64,000 bases of DNA from Roseospira marina (GTDB taxonomy: Bacteria; Pseudomonadota; Alphaproteobacteria; Rhodospirillales; Rhodospirillaceae). Positions 1-8,472 of the stretch are shown piece by piece. A program made the translations under genes and the position numbers. Location: positions 310,001 to 374,000 of the forward strand of contig NZ_JACIGJ010000001.1 of assembly GCF_014197855.1 (NCBI RefSeq). The letters are read 5' to 3'. The notes beneath the pieces are model-generated. The model made no database searches and was not told where the DNA came from. It saw only the letters and a list, made by a program, of their open reading frames with translations. How positions within the stretch are numbered: position 1 is the first letter of the stretch; every line of letters starts with the position of its first letter.

Positions 1-1
1 G

Positions 2-628
2 AACATGCCGTCCGGTACCGCGCAGCGCCCAGGCGACGTGGTGCACACCATGTCGGGTCAGACGGTCGAGGTTATCAATACCGACGCCGAGGGCCGGCTC
101 GTGCTCGCCGATGCGCTCTGGTACTGCCAGGACCGGTTCAAGCCGACCCATATCGTCGATCTTGCCACCCTGACCGGCGCCATCATCATCAGCTTGGGCA
201 GTGAGCACGCCGGCCTGTTCTCCAATGACGATGCCCTGGCCGGGGCCATCACCGCGGCCGGTGTGTCGGTCGGGGAGAAGTGCTGGCGCCTGCCGCTGGC
301 CGATGCCTACGACAAGATCATCAAGTCGGATATCGCCGACATGAAGAACACGGGCAACCGCGAGGCCGGGTCGATCACCGCCGCGCAGTTCCTGCAGCGG
401 TTCATCAAAGACACCCCCTGGGCGCACATCGATATCGCCGGGGTCACGTGGTCGAAGAAGGATGCGCCGACGGTGCCGAAGGGTGGCACCGCCTTCGGTG
501 TGCGCCTGCTGGACCGCTTCGTGCGCGATGTGATTGAAAGCGGCGTCCAGGACAACACCGACGACAAGTCAGGCAAGGGCAAGGACAAGGAAAAGTCCGC
601 GAAGGGCAAGGGCAGTAAGAAGAAGTAG
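2..628 (+). CDS. pepA: Leucyl aminopeptidase (M17 family), 3' part
   Basis: Cytosolic leucine/cystinyl aminopeptidase that removes N-terminal residues from peptides using two metal ions. The gene runs in from the left edge, so the N-terminal domain and part of the catalytic domain are missing. The M17 signature NTDAEGRL is visible near visible residue 27, preceded by the RPGD and TMSGQTVEV segments, and followed by the conserved DLATLTGA and SDIADMKN segments and the GTAFGVRLL end of the catalytic domain. After the family's normal end there is a Lys/Gly/Asp-rich tail of roughly 25 residues, ending in KKK. It is followed within about 60 bases by a sensor kinase gene on the same strand. Family assignment is secure; only the missing 5' end limits it. 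Confidence 0.95.
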   Translation, partial: NMPSGTAQRPGDVVHTMSGQTVEVINTDAEGRLVLADALWYCQDRFKPTHIVDLATLTGAIIISLGSEHAGLFSNDDALAGAITAAGVSVGEKCWRLPLADAYDKIIKSDIADMKNTGNREAGSITAAQFLQRFIKDTPWAHIDIAGVTWSKKDAPTVPKGGTAFGVRLLDRFVRDVIESGVQDNTDDKSGKGKDKEKSAKGKGSKKK

Positions 629-690
629 ACAGCGATGGCCGCCGCGCCGGGGCGCGTCCTCGGCGCGGCGCGAGCGGGAGCAGGCAGCCC

Positions 691-3117
691 ATGCAGGGCG
701 TGGAACTTGATCGGGCGTGGAACCTGTCTCCGCAGGCCGTTGTTCTGCTGGATCAGAACGGGATCATCGTGTGCGGCAACACCGCCGCCGCCGAACGGCT
801 GGGTGTGGGGGATGCCTATCGGCTGGTTGGCGTGGACTATTTCGCGCGGCTTCCGCCCGCCCTCGCGGCCGAGCGGCGGGCGCGCATGGTGGCCGTGCTC
901 AATCCTGCCACCAGCGAGGCGATGCCCCGCGCGGTGATCGAAACCGCGCCCGTTAGCGCCGACGGCACATGCGGGTTGGTGCGCTGCACGATGGTGCCGA
1001 TTGGCTTGCCTGCGGAACCGCCGGTGGCGTTGGACGCCGTACTGGCCGTGTTCGAGGATGCGGGTGTAGCGGCGCAGGGGACTGTGGGGGAGCGCCGCAG
1101 CGAAAGCCGTTTTCGCAATGCCTTCGATCAGGCGCCGTACGGGATGGCGCTGCTGGATATGAGCGGGCGGTGGCGCCGGGTGAACCGGGCGTTGACGCTC
1201 ATGCTCGGCCGCTCGGCGGACGACCTGATGGGGCATTCGCCGCTGTCGGTGACTCACTCCGACGACTGGCCGGCCATGACGGCGTGGCTCGACCGGGCCG
1301 TGGCCGGTGACACGGTGCCGTATGATGGCGAGCAGCGATTCCTGAAGCCGGACGGAACCGTTCTATGGGCGCGCATGACCGCGGCTCTGACCCGAGGTCC
1401 GGATGGGGCGCCGCTGGAAATCGTGGCGCAGGTGGCCGATGTTACACGGCGCCACGCGGCGGAGCACGCCCTGAGGGCTAGCGAGAGCCGCTTCCGGGAG
1501 ACCTTTGCCGCGGCGCCGCATGGCATCGCGATGGTCTCGCTGGACGGGAACTTTCTGGAGGTCAACGGTGCCCTTTGCACCATTCTGGGGCGGGACGAGC
1601 GGGCGATGCTCAGTCTCGACATGGCGGCGGTGTCGCACCCGGAGGATCACAACGTCGAACTGGAGGCCGCCCGCCGCCTGCTGGCGGGGGACGTCCGGGT
1701 GTTCACGGCCGAGAAGCGCTACCTTCGGCCGGAAGGGCAGGTGGTCCGGGCCCGGGTCAGTCTGGCATTGGCGCGCGACGGCGAAGGGCGCCCGCATCAC
1801 TTCATCGCGCATGTTCAGGACGTCACGCGACAGGTCGAGGCGGAGGAGCGCCTGCATGACGCGATTGCCGCCGCCGAGCAGGCGCTGTTGGCCAAAACGC
1901 GGTTCCTGGCGGCTGCGAGCCACGACCTGCGTCAGCCCTTGCAGGCCCTGAACCTGTTCGTGTCCGTGCTGTCCGGGCGGGAGACCGATCCGTTCAAGTG
2001 CGACGTGCTGGGCAAGATCGAGAGCGCCTTGGGCGCCTTGGCCGACCTGATGAACACGCTGCTGGATATTTCGCGCTTGGAGGGGGGCGCCGTCCTGCCG
2101 GACCAACGGCCCTTTGCCATCGGTCGCCTGGTGCGGCGGCTGGCCGATGAGTTTGGGCCTGTCGCGGACGCCTCTGGTCTGACGTTCCGATTCGTTGCGC
2201 CGAGTGCGACCCTCTACAGTGATCCGGCTCTGCTGGAGGTCATTTTGCGCAATCTCATCGGCAATGCGCTGAAATACACGCCGGCCGGTGGTCGTGTCCT
2301 TCTGGGGGCCCGCCGTCAGCCGGACGGGTGCATGCTGCGGATCGACATCGTCGATACCGGGGCCGGGATTCCGGCGGATCAACGTCAGCTTATTTTCGAG
2401 GATTTTCATCAGGTTGCGGGCGACGATGGGGCGGCGGGGCGTGGGGCTGCGCCGGCGCGGGCCGGCGGTCTCGGGCTCGGGCTTGGCATCGTCAGCCGCG
2501 TGGCTCGGCTGCTCGGCGTGACGGTAACGGTGGAGTCCGTGCCGGGGCATGGCTCCCGGTTCTCTGTCCTGGTGCCCTGCCACATGGGCGGTGTCCGGCC
2601 GGACGCAGTGGCGGACGGGCCGGTGGAGATGGGTCCGGTCGAGGATGATGCCAATGCAGGCGACCGTGTGTCTGTGACGGACCGGTGGGACAGCCTCCGG
2701 GGGCGCGCGCATCTGGTGGTGGTCGACGACGATCCAGCTATTCGGGAGAGCCTGACCCTTTTGCTGGAGGGCTGGGGCCATCGGGTGTCTGTGTTTGCCG
2801 GGCTGTCGGACCTGACCGAGGCCTTGCTGACCCAGACCCTGGCGCATCCTGACGTCATGCTGGTGGACTTCCGCTTGCCCAGCGGGCGCACGGGCGTGGA
2901 GGCGGTGGCTTTGACTCGGGGGCATTTCCGCGAGCCCATTCCGGCCGTGCTTCTGACCGGTGATCTGGACGGCCAGCACCTGCGGGATGCGGGACGCGGT
3001 GGCCTGCCGGTCCTGCGCAAGCCGGTGCGTCCGGATCAGTTGCGACTTCGTTTGGTGGATTTGATCGGCGCGCGGCGCCGGGCGCCGGACGGCCGTACAC
3101 GGGCGCCCGTGCGATGA
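691..3117 (+). CDS. Multi-PAS hybrid sensor histidine kinase with C-terminal receiver
   Basis: An 808-residue signalling protein with no clear membrane segment, so probably a soluble sensor. Order: a weak PAS-like region (about 10-125), two PAS/PAC units (about 138-256 and 264-382, both starting with ESRFR), a HisKA domain with phospho-acceptor His411 in SHDLRQPLQAL, and an HATPase domain. The HATPase shows N box NLIGNALKYT near 521, DTGAGIP near 555 and GLGLGLGIV near 593. The C-terminal receiver has VDDDP near 678, phospho-acceptor Asp726 in LVDFRLP and a conserved Lys in RKPV. The HDLRQPLQAL box and the fused receiver are typical of NahK/ErcS-like hybrid kinases that act with a separate regulator. 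The stop codon overlaps the start of a TPR gene (ATGA), so the two are probably co-translated. The signal is unknown. Confidence 0.93.
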   Translation: MQGVELDRAWNLSPQAVVLLDQNGIIVCGNTAAAERLGVGDAYRLVGVDYFARLPPALAAERRARMVAVLNPATSEAMPRAVIETAPVSADGTCGLVRCTMVPIGLPAEPPVALDAVLAVFEDAGVAAQGTVGERRSESRFRNAFDQAPYGMALLDMSGRWRRVNRALTLMLGRSADDLMGHSPLSVTHSDDWPAMTAWLDRAVAGDTVPYDGEQRFLKPDGTVLWARMTAALTRGPDGAPLEIVAQVADVTRRHAAEHALRASESRFRETFAAAPHGIAMVSLDGNFLEVNGALCTILGRDERAMLSLDMAAVSHPEDHNVELEAARRLLAGDVRVFTAEKRYLRPEGQVVRARVSLALARDGEGRPHHFIAHVQDVTRQVEAEERLHDAIAAAEQALLAKTRFLAAASHDLRQPLQALNLFVSVLSGRETDPFKCDVLGKIESALGALADLMNTLLDISRLEGGAVLPDQRPFAIGRLVRRLADEFGPVADASGLTFRFVAPSATLYSDPALLEVILRNLIGNALKYTPAGGRVLLGARRQPDGCMLRIDIVDTGAGIPADQRQLIFEDFHQVAGDDGAAGRGAAPARAGGLGLGLGIVSRVARLLGVTVTVESVPGHGSRFSVLVPCHMGGVRPDAVADGPVEMGPVEDDANAGDRVSVTDRWDSLRGRAHLVVVDDDPAIRESLTLLLEGWGHRVSVFAGLSDLTEALLTQTLAHPDVMLVDFRLPSGRTGVEAVALTRGHFREPIPAVLLTGDLDGQHLRDAGRGGLPVLRKPVRPDQLRLRLVDLIGARRRAPDGRTRAPVR

Positions 3118-3740
3118 CCGGCTCCGGATCTTCGTCCCCGCCGCCACTGGCCGACGCCATTCTGGCGTGGCGCAGTGGCGATGCCGAAACGGCCGCGAGC
3201 CTGTGCCGTGCGCGCACGCACGCCGACCCCCTGGATGCCGATGCCTGGGCGCTGTTGGCCCGACTTGCCATGCACTGGCGGCGGCCGCGTCAGGCGCTGG
3301 AGCTGTGTGGGCGCGCCCTGGTGGCCGATCCAGCCCATGCCGAGGCGCTGACGGCCCTTGGCGGGGTGCTGGCGGCGATGGCCGCGTTCGCCGAAGCTGA
3401 GACAGCCTGTCGGCGGGCCGTGCAGGTGCGTCCGGCGGCGGTGGAGGCCTGGCACCAGTGGGCGGAGGTGGCGCGCCTGGCCGGACGCCACGGCACCGCG
3501 CGGCGTCTCGCGCGCCATGTGGTGGCTCTGCGGCCGGACGCTGCCACGGCGTGGAACGGCCTCGGGACGGTTGAAGCATCGGCCGGCGATTATCTGGCGG
3601 CGGGTGCGGTGTTGGCGCGGGCCTGCCGGCTCGCGCCCAGGGATTCCGAAGCGCGGGCCCGCCTGCGTCGGGTGCTGGATCTGCGGCGCGCGCAGGCCGA
3701 ATCCGCCGGCATTTCTGGGCCGGACTCCACGGAGGCGTGA
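3114..3740 (+). CDS. Tetratricopeptide repeat protein
   Basis: A 208-residue protein made almost entirely of degenerate TPR helices: repeated A-x-AW-LL-RLA, AL-ALGGVLA, AEA-CRRAVQVRP, AW--WAEVARL and AWNGLGTVEA units, each about 34 residues apart. There is no signal peptide or catalytic domain, so it is probably a protein-protein adaptor. Its ATG overlaps the stop of the hybrid kinase by four bases, which argues for coupled translation and a shared pathway, perhaps as partner or scaffold of the kinase; that is inference. No named TPR family was recognised. Confidence 0.85.
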   Translation: MTGSGSSSPPPLADAILAWRSGDAETAASLCRARTHADPLDADAWALLARLAMHWRRPRQALELCGRALVADPAHAEALTALGGVLAAMAAFAEAETACRRAVQVRPAAVEAWHQWAEVARLAGRHGTARRLARHVVALRPDAATAWNGLGTVEASAGDYLAAGAVLARACRLAPRDSEARARLRRVLDLRRAQAESAGISGPDSTEA

Positions 3741-3867
3741 CTCTGGGATGGCTTGTTGCGCGGGGGCTTCCGTCCGCGCACGATCCGGTCTATGGTCCGG
3801 CACGCTCCGGAATTCCCCGGTCGAGCCGGGGCGTATGGAGCAGGATCGGAAACAGGACGAGGATACG

Positions 3868-4107
3868 ATGACCGCGATCAAGGAACGGGGACAGTTCGTG
3901 CTGGTGGATGGGTCCGCTCTGGCCAGTGCGGCCAATGCCGACGCCGGTGCGATCGCCCGCTTTTCGGGCCTGTCGGAAAAGGCCGTTGCCACTGTGTTGG
4001 CCGGGCGCAAGACCACTTGGGTCCGTTGCGCCAAGGTGGTGCGAGCGTTGCGCGACATGGGTGCCCGAGACGCCAGCCTTGATGCCATAGCCCGGCAGGG
4101 CGACTAA
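3868..4107 (+). CDS. Small HTH-like protein, function unknown
   Basis: 79 residues. The middle (about residues 25-60) reads like a Cro/LacI-type helix-turn-helix: IARFSGLSEKAVATVLAGRK followed by a second basic helix, VRCAKVVRALRDMG. This suggests a small DNA-binding protein, but no family was recognised. The chosen ATG has an AGGACGAGG purine stretch upstream; an in-frame ATG at 3835 would add 11 charged residues. It lies between the TPR gene and the Mrp operon and could regulate either; there is no direct evidence for a target. Confidence 0.6.
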   Translation: MTAIKERGQFVLVDGSALASAANADAGAIARFSGLSEKAVATVLAGRKTTWVRCAKVVRALRDMGARDASLDAIARQGD

Positions 4108-4182
4108 TATTCGCGCTACCGCTGGCACGGCGGTCGGAATCGGCCGCCGGCTGGCCTCTTGTCCCTGCCGGAGACCCCCCTC

Positions 4183-4704
4183 GTGACTCACGCCGTGAAG
4201 CATGCGCTCAGCCTGTTCGTCGTGCTGTATGCCCTGTGGCTGCTGCTGTCGGGCCATTGGGTTGATCCGTTGCTCCTGACCTTGGGCGCGGTCTCGGCCG
4301 CGCTGGCGGTGTTCGTGGCCTGGCGGATGGAGGGGTTGGACCACGAGGGCGTTCCGGTCTCCGTCACCCTGAACGCGCTGGCCTACTGGCCTTGGCTTCT
4401 GTGGCAGATCGTGCTGGCGAACCTCGCCGTTGCCCGCTGCATCCTGGATCCGGGCCGTGTGGCGCCGCGCATGGCCTGGGTGCCGGCCAGCCAGTGCAGC
4501 GATCTCGGCACCGTGATCTATGCCAATTCCATCACGCTGACGCCGGGAACCATCTCTGTGCACGTGGAGCGCGGCCGGATTCTGGTGCACGCGCTGGAAG
4601 GCGGCGGCATCGATGACCTGGAGGCCGGCGAGATGGACCGCCGCTGCGCGCGCGTCGAACGCCCCCTGGCCGGTCTCGCGGGAACTCCAAAGGAACGCGG
4701 CTGA
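4183..4704 (+). CDS. mrpE: Mrp-type Na+/H+ antiporter subunit E
   Basis: Inner-membrane subunit of the multi-subunit cation/proton antiporter. About 173 residues, with two or three N-terminal hydrophobic helices (LFVVLYALWLLLSG, LLTLGAVSAALAVFVAW, WPWLLWQIVLANLAVA) and the MrpE-typical soluble end containing TVIYANSITLTPGTISV and ILVHAL. The GTG start at 4183 is preferred because GGAG lies nine bases upstream; a TTG at 4159 is the alternative. It is the first gene of a block of ten whose ends touch or overlap, and its stop shares a base with the mrpF start (TGATG). Confidence 0.93.
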   Translation: MTHAVKHALSLFVVLYALWLLLSGHWVDPLLLTLGAVSAALAVFVAWRMEGLDHEGVPVSVTLNALAYWPWLLWQIVLANLAVARCILDPGRVAPRMAWVPASQCSDLGTVIYANSITLTPGTISVHVERGRILVHALEGGGIDDLEAGEMDRRCARVERPLAGLAGTPKERG

Positions 4705-5006
4705 TGTTCACCACCGCCAGCTTGTTCGTGCTCGGCACGATGGCCCTTGCCTTGCTGCGGGCCGTGCGCGGGCCGTCGGTTTATGACCGCATCGTGGCGG
4801 TGAATCTGTTCGGCACCTTGACGGTGGTGCTGCTGGTTCTGCTGGGATTTCTCACCGACCGGCCGGAGTTCGAGGACATCGCCCTGCTGTACGTTCTGAT
4901 CAACTTCGCCAGCACCATCGCCGTCCTGAAGTTCGTCAAGTACAGCAGCCTCGCCGGGCCGCGCTCGGACCGGAGCGACGCGGCGGGATCGGAAGGGAAG
5001 GTCTGA
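4704..5006 (+). CDS. mrpF: Mrp-type Na+/H+ antiporter subunit F
   Basis: 100-residue membrane protein with three hydrophobic helices and the MrpF hallmark RGPSVYDRIVAVNL after the first helix, followed by EDIALLYVLINF in the third. MrpF is a small structural subunit of the antiporter membrane complex. It is translationally coupled on both sides through TGATG overlaps, with mrpE upstream and mrpG downstream. Length and motifs match the family. Confidence 0.95.
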   Translation: MFTTASLFVLGTMALALLRAVRGPSVYDRIVAVNLFGTLTVVLLVLLGFLTDRPEFEDIALLYVLINFASTIAVLKFVKYSSLAGPRSDRSDAAGSEGKV

Positions 5007-5404
5007 TGGCCCTCGTTCTGGATATCCTGAGCTGGGCGTTCATCATCGGGGGCGGCGTGTTCAGCCTTCTGTCCGGCATTGGCGTGGTCCGCTTTCCGGA
5101 TGTGTTCACCCGCATGCATGCCGCCAGTCTGGCGGACACCCTGGGGGCCGGCCTGATCATCCTTGGTCTGCTGCTTCAGGCCGGGATCGGCGCCGATCTG
5201 GTGGGGGTCAAGCTGATCCTGATCCTGGTGTTCCTTCTGTTCACCAGCCCGGTTGTGACCCACGCCCTGGCCCAGGCCGCCCTTCTGGACGGCGAACGGC
5301 CGTGGACTCGCGATGGCGGTCCAACCGAGGGAACCGTGGACGTCCGGGAGAGTGAAGGCGATGCCTTCCTGGTCGATGCGCGCGCACCGGATGGGGAGCG
5401 CTGA
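5006..5404 (+). CDS. mrpG: Mrp-type Na+/H+ antiporter subunit G
   Basis: 132-residue MrpG/MnhG protein with three membrane helices. Family markers are the first helix ending FSLLSGIGVVRFPD, the loop FTRMHAASLADTLGAGL, and the third helix ending FTSPVVTHALAQAAL. A hydrophilic, acidic tail of about 35 residues extends beyond the usual end. The start overlaps the mrpF stop by one base. It is a structural subunit of the Mrp complex. Confidence 0.95.
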   Translation: MALVLDILSWAFIIGGGVFSLLSGIGVVRFPDVFTRMHAASLADTLGAGLIILGLLLQAGIGADLVGVKLILILVFLLFTSPVVTHALAQAALLDGERPWTRDGGPTEGTVDVRESEGDAFLVDARAPDGER

Positions 5405-5408
5405 GGCC

Positions 5409-5987
5409 ATGGAACACATCATTGATATCGTGCTCATGGCCTTTATGGCCGTGGCGGCCATCGTCATGATCCGGCTGCGCAGCCTGTTCGCGGTGGTGAT
5501 GCTGTCGGGCATCTTCAGCCTGCTGTCGGCATCCCTGTTCGTCGTTCTGGACGCGGTCGACGTGGCCTTTACGGAGGCCGCTGTCGGCGCGGGCATCTCG
5601 ACCGTGCTGATGCTGAGCACGCTGGCCCTGACCTTCCGCGACGAGCGCCCGCCGCGCCGCCGCGATCCGGTGCCTCTGGTCGTGGTGCTGGTGACCGGCG
5701 CCGCGCTGGTCTACGGCACGCTCGACATGCCGCACTTCGGCGATCCGGACGCGCCGATTCACCATCACGTCGCACCGCGCTACATCGTCGATAGCCCGGT
5801 CGAGGTGGGGCCGCCGAACATGGTGACCAGCGTCCTCGCCAGCTATCGCGGCTACGATACCCTGGGCGAGACCACGGTGATCTTTACCGCCGGCATCGGT
5901 GTGATGGTTCTTCTGGCGGGCAGCTGGCGCCGACGCCGGCGCCCGGCGTCCGGCCGAACGCCCGGCGGGACGGAGACGCGCTCATGA
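5409..5987 (+). CDS. DUF4040 antiporter subunit (MrpA C-terminal/MbhD-E-like)
   Basis: 192 residues. In classical Mrp systems this region is fused to the C-terminus of MrpA or to MrpB; here it stands alone. The N-terminal half has three helices of the MbhD/NuoJ-like type (IRLRSLFAVVMLSGIFSLLS, then AFTEAAVGAGISTVLMLSTL). The second half has a helix around LVVVLVTGAALVYG and the MbhE-like YDTLGETTVIFTAGIGVMVL. The acidic residue in the FTEAAVG helix is conserved in this family and lies on the proposed ion path (family knowledge). ATG 5409 lies just after the mrpG stop; the stop overlaps the mrpB start (ATGA). Confidence 0.88.
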   Translation: MEHIIDIVLMAFMAVAAIVMIRLRSLFAVVMLSGIFSLLSASLFVVLDAVDVAFTEAAVGAGISTVLMLSTLALTFRDERPPRRRDPVPLVVVLVTGAALVYGTLDMPHFGDPDAPIHHHVAPRYIVDSPVEVGPPNMVTSVLASYRGYDTLGETTVIFTAGIGVMVLLAGSWRRRRRPASGRTPGGTETRS

Positions 5988-6487
5988 GGTTGTATTCGGT
6001 CCTGCGGACCAGCACCAAGCTGCTGATGCCGCCGATTATGCTGTTCGCGCTCTATGTTCAGTTCCATGGCGATTATGGCCCGGGTGGCGGTTTTCAGGCC
6101 GGCGTGATCTTCGCTGTCGCCTTTATCGTGTTCACCCTCATCTTCGGGCCGGTTCGGGCCCGACAGGTGGCGCCGCGCTGGGTGACGACGCCCATGTGTG
6201 CGGTCGGCGTCCTTCTCTACGCCGGGGTCGGGCTCGCGACCCTGCTGATGGGCGGCGAATACCTCAATTACAATGTCCTGGCGCACGATCCGCACCACGG
6301 TCAGCACCTGGGAATCCTGCTGGTCGAGCTGGGGGTCGGCATCACGGTGTGGGCCGTGATGGTGTCGATCTTTCTGGCGTTCGTCGGTCACGACGGCGAC
6401 GACGAAGAGGAAGACGATGACCCCGCGAGTGCGTGGGGCTGTGACGAAGGCACGTTGATCGATGCACGGGAGGATGACCGTGCTTGA
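5984..6487 (+). CDS. mrpB: Mrp-type Na+/H+ antiporter subunit B
   Basis: 167-residue MnhB-domain protein with four membrane helices. Diagnostic segments are LLMPPIMLFALYVQFHG, DYGPGGGFQAGVIFAVAFI and the C-terminal HLGILLVELGVGITVWAVMV. After the last helix comes a strongly acidic stretch (DGDDEEEDDD), which probably faces the cytoplasm. It overlaps its upstream neighbour by four bases, and its 3' end contains the start of mrpC. Confidence 0.94.
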   Translation: MRLYSVLRTSTKLLMPPIMLFALYVQFHGDYGPGGGFQAGVIFAVAFIVFTLIFGPVRARQVAPRWVTTPMCAVGVLLYAGVGLATLLMGGEYLNYNVLAHDPHHGQHLGILLVELGVGITVWAVMVSIFLAFVGHDGDDEEEDDDPASAWGCDEGTLIDAREDDRA

Positions 6488-6854
6488 GACCGTGCTGGGC
6501 CTGTACAACTACTGGATTGTCATTCTGTTGATGATGGCGGGCTTTTATACCGTCATCGCGCGGGGCAATCTGGCGAAGAAAATCATCGGCCTGAACATTT
6601 TCCAGACGTCCGTGTTTCTGCTGTACATCTCCATGGGGTACGTGGAGGGGGGCACCGCGCCCATCGTGGATCCGGACGGCGCGGACCTGTACACGAACCC
6701 CTTGCCGAGCGTGCTGATCCTGACGGCCATTGTGGTAGGCGTGGCGACGACCGCGCTGGGGCTCGCCTTGGTGGTCCGTATTCGGGAAAGCTACGGCACG
6801 CTGGAGGAGGACGAGATCCTGGAGATCGAAGACCGCCGGGACGGGGAGGCCTGA
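6480..6854 (+). CDS. mrpC: Mrp-type Na+/H+ antiporter subunit C (NuoK-like)
   Basis: About 124 residues with three helices and the NuoK/MrpC-type glutamine-rich middle (GLNIFQTSVFLLYISMG) followed by DPLPSVLILTAIVVGVA-like sequence (here NPLPSVLILTAIVVGVA). MrpC is homologous to complex I subunit NuoK. GTG 6480 is chosen because GGGAGG lies six bases upstream; in-frame ATGs at 6462 and 6474 are alternatives. The reading frame overlaps the end of mrpB, and the next gene starts eight bases after its stop. Confidence 0.93.
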   Translation: MLETVLGLYNYWIVILLMMAGFYTVIARGNLAKKIIGLNIFQTSVFLLYISMGYVEGGTAPIVDPDGADLYTNPLPSVLILTAIVVGVATTALGLALVVRIRESYGTLEEDEILEIEDRRDGEA

Positions 6855-6861
6855 GCGCGCC

Positions 6862-8472
6862 ATGATCCCGTCCCTAAACGCTTCCACCGTGCTTGTGCAG
6901 AATCTTCCCGCCCTTCAGGTTGTGCTTCCGCTGTTCGCGGCGCCCTTGTGCCTGTTCATGCGCCCACCCCGGCTCGCCTGGCTGTTCGCGCTGGCCGTGG
7001 CCGGCGCGACGTTTGCCATCGCCGTTGTGCTGACCGGCACGGTGCAGCAGGTCGGCGCCTTCAGCTACGAGATGGGCGGCTGGGCCGCCCCTTGGGGGAT
7101 CGAGTACGTCATCGATCCGCTCGACACGCTCATGCTGTGCCTCGTGACCGGCATCGCCCTTCTGGTGCTGATCTATGCCGGGCCGAGCGTCGAGGCGGAG
7201 ATTCCGCGCCGCCTGATCCCGCAGTTCTATGTTCTGTACCTGCTGTGCCTGACCGGCCTGTTGGGCATGGTGGCCACCGGCGACGTCTTCAACCTGTTCG
7301 TTTTCCTGGAGATTTCGTCGCTGTCGAGCTACGCCCTGGTTGCTATGGGGCGGGACCCCCGGGCGCTGACGGCGGCCTATCGCTATCTGATCCTCGGCTC
7401 GCTGGGGGCGACGTTCTACGTGATCGGCATCGGCCTGCTGTACATGATGACCGGCACCCTCAACATGGAGGATCTGGCGCGGCGCCTCCCGGAGGTCGCG
7501 GACACCCGCACGATCTCGGTCGCCATTGCCTTCCTTGCCGTCGGGCTGTCGCTGAAGCTGGCGCTGTTCCCGCTGCACAAGTGGTTGCCCGGGGCCTACA
7601 CCCACGCGCCGTCTGTCGTGACCGCCTTCCTGGCGGCGACGGCGACCAAGGTGGCCGTCTATGTGCTGGTGCGGATTTTCTTCACCGTGCTCGGCCCGAT
7701 CGAGGCGTTCCAGACCCTGCCGGTCGCCGTTCACGAGACGCAGGTGGTGTCGTTCCTCGCCATCGTGGCGATGCTGTCGGGCTCGGCGGTGGCGATCTTC
7801 CAGCCCAATCTGAAGCGGCTGTTCGCCTACTCCTCCATCGCCCAGATCGGCTACATGATGCTGGGCATCAGCATGGTCTCGGTCACGGGCATGACGGCCG
7901 GGCTGGTGCACATGGTCAACCACGCCATGATGAAGGGCGTGGTGTTCATGGCCCTGGGCGCCATCGTGCTGCGGGTCGGGCGGCCCCGGATCGAGCGCCT
8001 GGACGGCATCGGTTACCGCATGCCGGTGACCTTCGCGGCGTTTCTGATCGCGGCGCTCAGCCTGATCGGCGTGCCGGGCACCGTCGGCTTCATCAGCAAG
8101 CTGTACCTCATCAAGGCCGCCCTTGCGGACCAGCACTGGATCATGGCGGCGGCTGTCGTGGTGTCCTCCTGCCTGGCCATCATCTACATCTGGCGCATCC
8201 TGGAAGTGGCCTACATGCGCTCGCCCCCGGCGGACGCCCCGAAGGTTCGCGAGGCGCCGCTGGTCATGCTGGTCCCGCTGTGCGCCCTGGCCCTGGCCAA
8301 CGTCTATTTCGGTTTGGATACACGGTACACGGTCGGTCTGGCCGATAGCGCGGCGGAGTTCATCCTGAACTACCAGCCGGACGCCGGGCCGGCGTTCGAG
8401 CACCCGCTGTTTGACGGGGGCGCGCACGGACAGGCGGGCGAGACGAGCGGGCAGGGGGGAGGTCACGAATGA
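6862..8472 (+). CDS. mrpD: Mrp antiporter ion-channel subunit D, first copy (D1)
   Basis: 536-residue NuoL/M/N-type polytopic protein of the proton_antipo_M family, about 14 helices. It keeps the residues expected of a proton channel: the TM5 glutamate in FVFLEISSLSSY, the TM7 lysine and histidine in SLKLALFPLHKWLPGAY, and a further lysine in TATKVAVYVL. Further family blocks are RLFAYSSIAQIGYMMLGI and GVPGTVGFISKLYL. It is one of three paralogous channel subunits in this operon. Its stop overlaps the next start by four bases. Confidence 0.95.
   Translation: MIPSLNASTVLVQNLPALQVVLPLFAAPLCLFMRPPRLAWLFALAVAGATFAIAVVLTGTVQQVGAFSYEMGGWAAPWGIEYVIDPLDTLMLCLVTGIALLVLIYAGPSVEAEIPRRLIPQFYVLYLLCLTGLLGMVATGDVFNLFVFLEISSLSSYALVAMGRDPRALTAAYRYLILGSLGATFYVIGIGLLYMMTGTLNMEDLARRLPEVADTRTISVAIAFLAVGLSLKLALFPLHKWLPGAYTHAPSVVTAFLAATATKVAVYVLVRIFFTVLGPIEAFQTLPVAVHETQVVSFLAIVAMLSGSAVAIFQPNLKRLFAYSSIAQIGYMMLGISMVSVTGMTAGLVHMVNHAMMKGVVFMALGAIVLRVGRPRIERLDGIGYRMPVTFAAFLIAALSLIGVPGTVGFISKLYLIKAALADQHWIMAAAVVVSSCLAIIYIWRILEVAYMRSPPADAPKVREAPLVMLVPLCALALANVYFGLDTRYTVGLADSAAEFILNYQPDAGPAFEHPLFDGGAHGQAGETSGQGGGHE

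Noticed and set aside
1363-3579. Long minus-strand open frame opposite the hybrid kinase (738 codons)
   Set aside because: It is rich in Arg, His, Pro and Gln, has no domain, and lies fully antisense to a gene with clear motifs; typical shadow in high-GC DNA.
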